In this document: positions 62,286 to 64,000 of the stretch, one piece after another | Layout: every line of letters begins with the position of its first letter | Position numbering within the stretch: the stretch's first letter is position 1 | From: CAZHHH01 sp052400685 | GTDB lineage: Bacteria > Bacteroidota > Bacteroidia > Bacteroidales > Marinilabiliaceae | Direction: 5' to 3' (one strand) | NCBI GenBank assembly: GCA_052400685.1 | Contig: JBQTGJ010000015.1 | Length of the DNA: 64,000 nucleotides | The notes under the pieces: model-generated | What the model saw: the letters and a program-made list of their open reading frames with translations, nothing else | The model's database searches: none | What the model was told of the DNA's origin: nothing | Position numbers and translations under genes: made by a program

Positions 62286-63614
62286 ATGCAGCCAGATATA
62301 TCCATCGGAATATTAAATGCGCGGGTCATTTCATTCAAATTAAATGGCACCTATATTCATCGCAAAAGTAACAAACGAATAGAGGGGATTTATCGTGCTT
62401 CGCTTCAGGGAACTGACCTGAAGCTTGAAAGTGAACAGTCTGAAATAGTGACCCAATTGCCATTTATTTTGGAACCTGAATGTTATGATACCGCATCACT
62501 TGATATTTATGACGTTGTTATTGGCAAAAAATTTCATTGGCAACGCACGGAAAAACAGTCGTTTAAAGGCTCTTTGAAACTGATATTTGAGGAAGCTCAG
62601 CTGACGGCAGTAAATTTGTTGCCGTTGGAAGATTATCTTCTTAGTGTTATTTCATCAGAGATGAGTGCAACTTCGTCTGTAGAGCTGTTGAAAGCACATG
62701 CTGTTATTTCGCGGAGCTGGCTGCTGGCGCAAATTCAAAAAGGCGAAACGGTGAAACATGAGGGTGACTATTTAACCGGTTACGACACCGATTCGGAACA
62801 CGTTAAATGGTACGACCGCGAAGATCATTTGTATTATGATGTATGCGCCGACGATCATTGCCAGCGTTACCAGGGTATCACAAAAGCCTCCACGGCACAG
62901 GTAGCAGATGCGGTTGAAGCAACCATGGGGCAGGTGCTCACCTACGATGGACGGATTTGCGACGCCCGTTTCAGCAAATGTTGCGGAGGTGTCACCGAAC
63001 AATTTGAAAATGTGTGGGAGCCTGTGAAACATCCCTATCTTATTTGTTTAAGGGATAGTGACGAAAAAGAAGCCTTGCCCGACCTCACTGTAGAAGCCAA
63101 CGCCGAAAAATGGATTAAGTCGTCGCCGGTGGCCTTTTGTAATACCAATGATGCCAAAATATTGTCGCAGGTTCTTAACGATTACGACCGCGAAACAAGT
63201 GATTTTTACCGTTGGAAGGTTGTTTATAGTCAGCCCCGGATACAAACACTTCTGAAAGATAAAGCCGGATTACAGCTGGGGGATATCCTAAGGATGAGTG
63301 CCGTTGAGCGTGGAAGTTCCGGGCGCATCATCCTGCTAAAAATTGAAGGATCCGAAGGCACTCAGATTATAGGAAAAGAGTTGGAAATCAGAAAGGCATT
63401 GTCTGATTCGCATCTTTATAGTTCTGCATTTGTTGTTGAGACTTCAGATTTTAAGAATGGAGTTCCGCAAACGTTTACAATAACGGGTGCCGGTTGGGGA
63501 CACGGCGTGGGGCTGTGCCAAATAGGGGCAGCCGTTATGAGTGCACGTGGCTACTCTTATCAGGAAGTTTTATTTCATTATTTTAGAGGCGCCGAATTGA
63601 AAGCGATGTATTGA
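62286..63614 (+). CDS. SpoIID/LytB-domain protein without a visible signal peptide
   Basis: The start at 62286 (MQPDISIGIL) is preferred; the nine upstream codons derive from a repeat. The 442-residue protein has the SpoIID core: LLPLEDYLLSVISSEMSATS near 120 (catalytic Glu), KAHAVISRSWLLAQI, FSKCCGGVTEQFENVWE near 240, and GWGHGVGLCQIGAAVMSARG near 410. SpoIID enzymes are lytic transglycosylases acting on denuded glycan strands. No export signal is visible, although most relatives are secreted, so it may act on recycled glycans in the cytosol or use another route. Position before an AmpG-like gene supports a wall-recycling role. Confidence 0.85.
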   Translation: MQPDISIGILNARVISFKLNGTYIHRKSNKRIEGIYRASLQGTDLKLESEQSEIVTQLPFILEPECYDTASLDIYDVVIGKKFHWQRTEKQSFKGSLKLIFEEAQLTAVNLLPLEDYLLSVISSEMSATSSVELLKAHAVISRSWLLAQIQKGETVKHEGDYLTGYDTDSEHVKWYDREDHLYYDVCADDHCQRYQGITKASTAQVADAVEATMGQVLTYDGRICDARFSKCCGGVTEQFENVWEPVKHPYLICLRDSDEKEALPDLTVEANAEKWIKSSPVAFCNTNDAKILSQVLNDYDRETSDFYRWKVVYSQPRIQTLLKDKAGLQLGDILRMSAVERGSSGRIILLKIEGSEGTQIIGKELEIRKALSDSHLYSSAFVVETSDFKNGVPQTFTITGAGWGHGVGLCQIGAAVMSARGYSYQEVLFHYFRGAELKAMY

Positions 63615-63756
63615 GATCTAAAACCACTCATAGACCTTTACCGACCAGTACCTGAAATTGGGGGATGACAAAATATTGGAGCTTTGTTATTTAATGTTTC
63701 CGTAAGTGTCTTGTCCAGTTTATAGTTATATAATTAATCGTATCGATTATATGAAA

Positions 63757-63839
63757 CGAGCATGAGAGTAATCTTTTACACTGGTGAATGATTATTCCGG
63801 CGAGTTCCATATGGCAACTGAAAGACAAATTATAAACAG
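63757..63839 (+). promoter_or_regulatory. CCATATGG 5'-leader repeat before the AmpG-like gene
   Basis: GAATGATTATTCCGGCGAG, AGTTCCATATGGCAACT (63803-63819), then GAAAGACAAATTATAAACAG directly before ATG. The palindrome ends 20 bases before the start. Upstream bases GAAACGAGCATGAGAG also resemble the pepT copy. Confidence 0.6.
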
Positions 63840-64000
63840 ATGAAAGAAAATCATATTAAATCAGGCTGGGCATGGATTCCATCTCTCTATTTTGCCGAAG
63901 GGCTTCCGTATGTAATTGTGATGACTGTTGCTGTAATAATGTACAAGCGCCTTGGCCTGTCGAATACAAACATTGCGCTTTACACCAGTTGGTTATATAT
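63840..64000 (+). CDS. AmpG-like MFS permease, N-terminal fragment
   Basis: The gene runs past the window edge. The visible 53 residues (MKENHIKSGWAWIPSLYFAE..) match the start of AmpG-type major facilitator permeases, with FAEGLPYVIVMTVAVIMYK forming the first membrane helix. AmpG imports GlcNAc-anhydroMurNAc peptides for wall recycling. It follows the SpoIID-like, DUF4922, glycosyltransferase and amino-sugar kinase genes, which fits the same pathway. It carries the shared CCATATGG leader. Confidence 0.7.
   Translation, partial: MKENHIKSGWAWIPSLYFAEGLPYVIVMTVAVIMYKRLGLSNTNIALYTSWLY

Overview
The window comes from a member of the Bacteroidota, most likely an environmental Bacteroidales/Marinilabiliales-type bacterium. 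Evidence: type IX secretion (T9SS) sorting domains and PorP/SprF partner proteins, DUF4270 and DUF4907 proteins, a surface lipoprotein with a Cys-Ser-Asp6 signal, promoters that fit the Bacteroidota pattern (TTTG, about 19-22 bp, TAnnTTTG), A-rich start regions without Shine-Dalgarno sequences, and moderate-to-low GC.

Bases 1-9410 are an accessory region that I read as an integron-type gene-cassette array without a visible integrase. Six cassettes are recognisable. Each starts with a TT-box whose first 9 bases are the reverse complement of a 9-base box at its other end. Four complete attC-like sites of about 135 bp separate cassettes. Nearly all genes are on the minus strand. One cassette carries a two-gene Hachiman-type antiphage system (HamA nuclease and HamB helicase), one carries a PD-(D/E)xK-like protein, two carry lipoproteins, one carries three small genes, and one has no gene. 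Three copies (one whole, two partial) of an IS91-related element, called X here, sit where attC bodies should be. Its right end folds into a branched structure supported by a compensatory base change. The third copy contains a 21-bp minisatellite.

From about 10.6 kb onward the window is chromosomal backbone. In order it holds: a conserved unknown gene, pepT, a peroxiredoxin, a GH43-like lipoprotein with a MscS channel, an M64 peptidase, an aldo/keto reductase and an ABC-F ATPase. Next is a Phe/Tyr operon (prephenate dehydratase, aminotransferase, DAHP synthase-chorismate mutase, prephenate dehydrogenase) preceded by a 27-residue Phe/Tyr-rich leader peptide and a textbook attenuator. Then come pabB-tilS, an Lrp regulator, a T9SS beta-helix protein, a 5'-nucleotidase split over two genes, a divergent uracil-DNA glycosylase, and two PorP/SprF plus type-B sorting-domain pairs (one a 1632-residue giant). 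After these are aspartokinase-homoserine dehydrogenase, a GIN-domain protein, a PagL-like deacylase, arginine decarboxylase, an SGNH hydrolase, a DUF4270/porin pair, a Kelch lipoprotein with DUF4907, tRNA-Arg(ACG), and an ATP-cone/Mrr nuclease. The window ends in a cluster that looks like amino-sugar or peptidoglycan salvage: GlcNAc-type kinase, double glycosyltransferase, DUF4922, SpoIID-like protein and the start of an AmpG-like permease.

Two dispersed repeat families run through the backbone. One is a palindromic element of about 145 bp whose stem arms differ between copies but stay complementary. The other is a 5'-leader of about 85 nt with a CCATATGG palindrome lying exactly 20 nt before the start codon of at least three unrelated genes.
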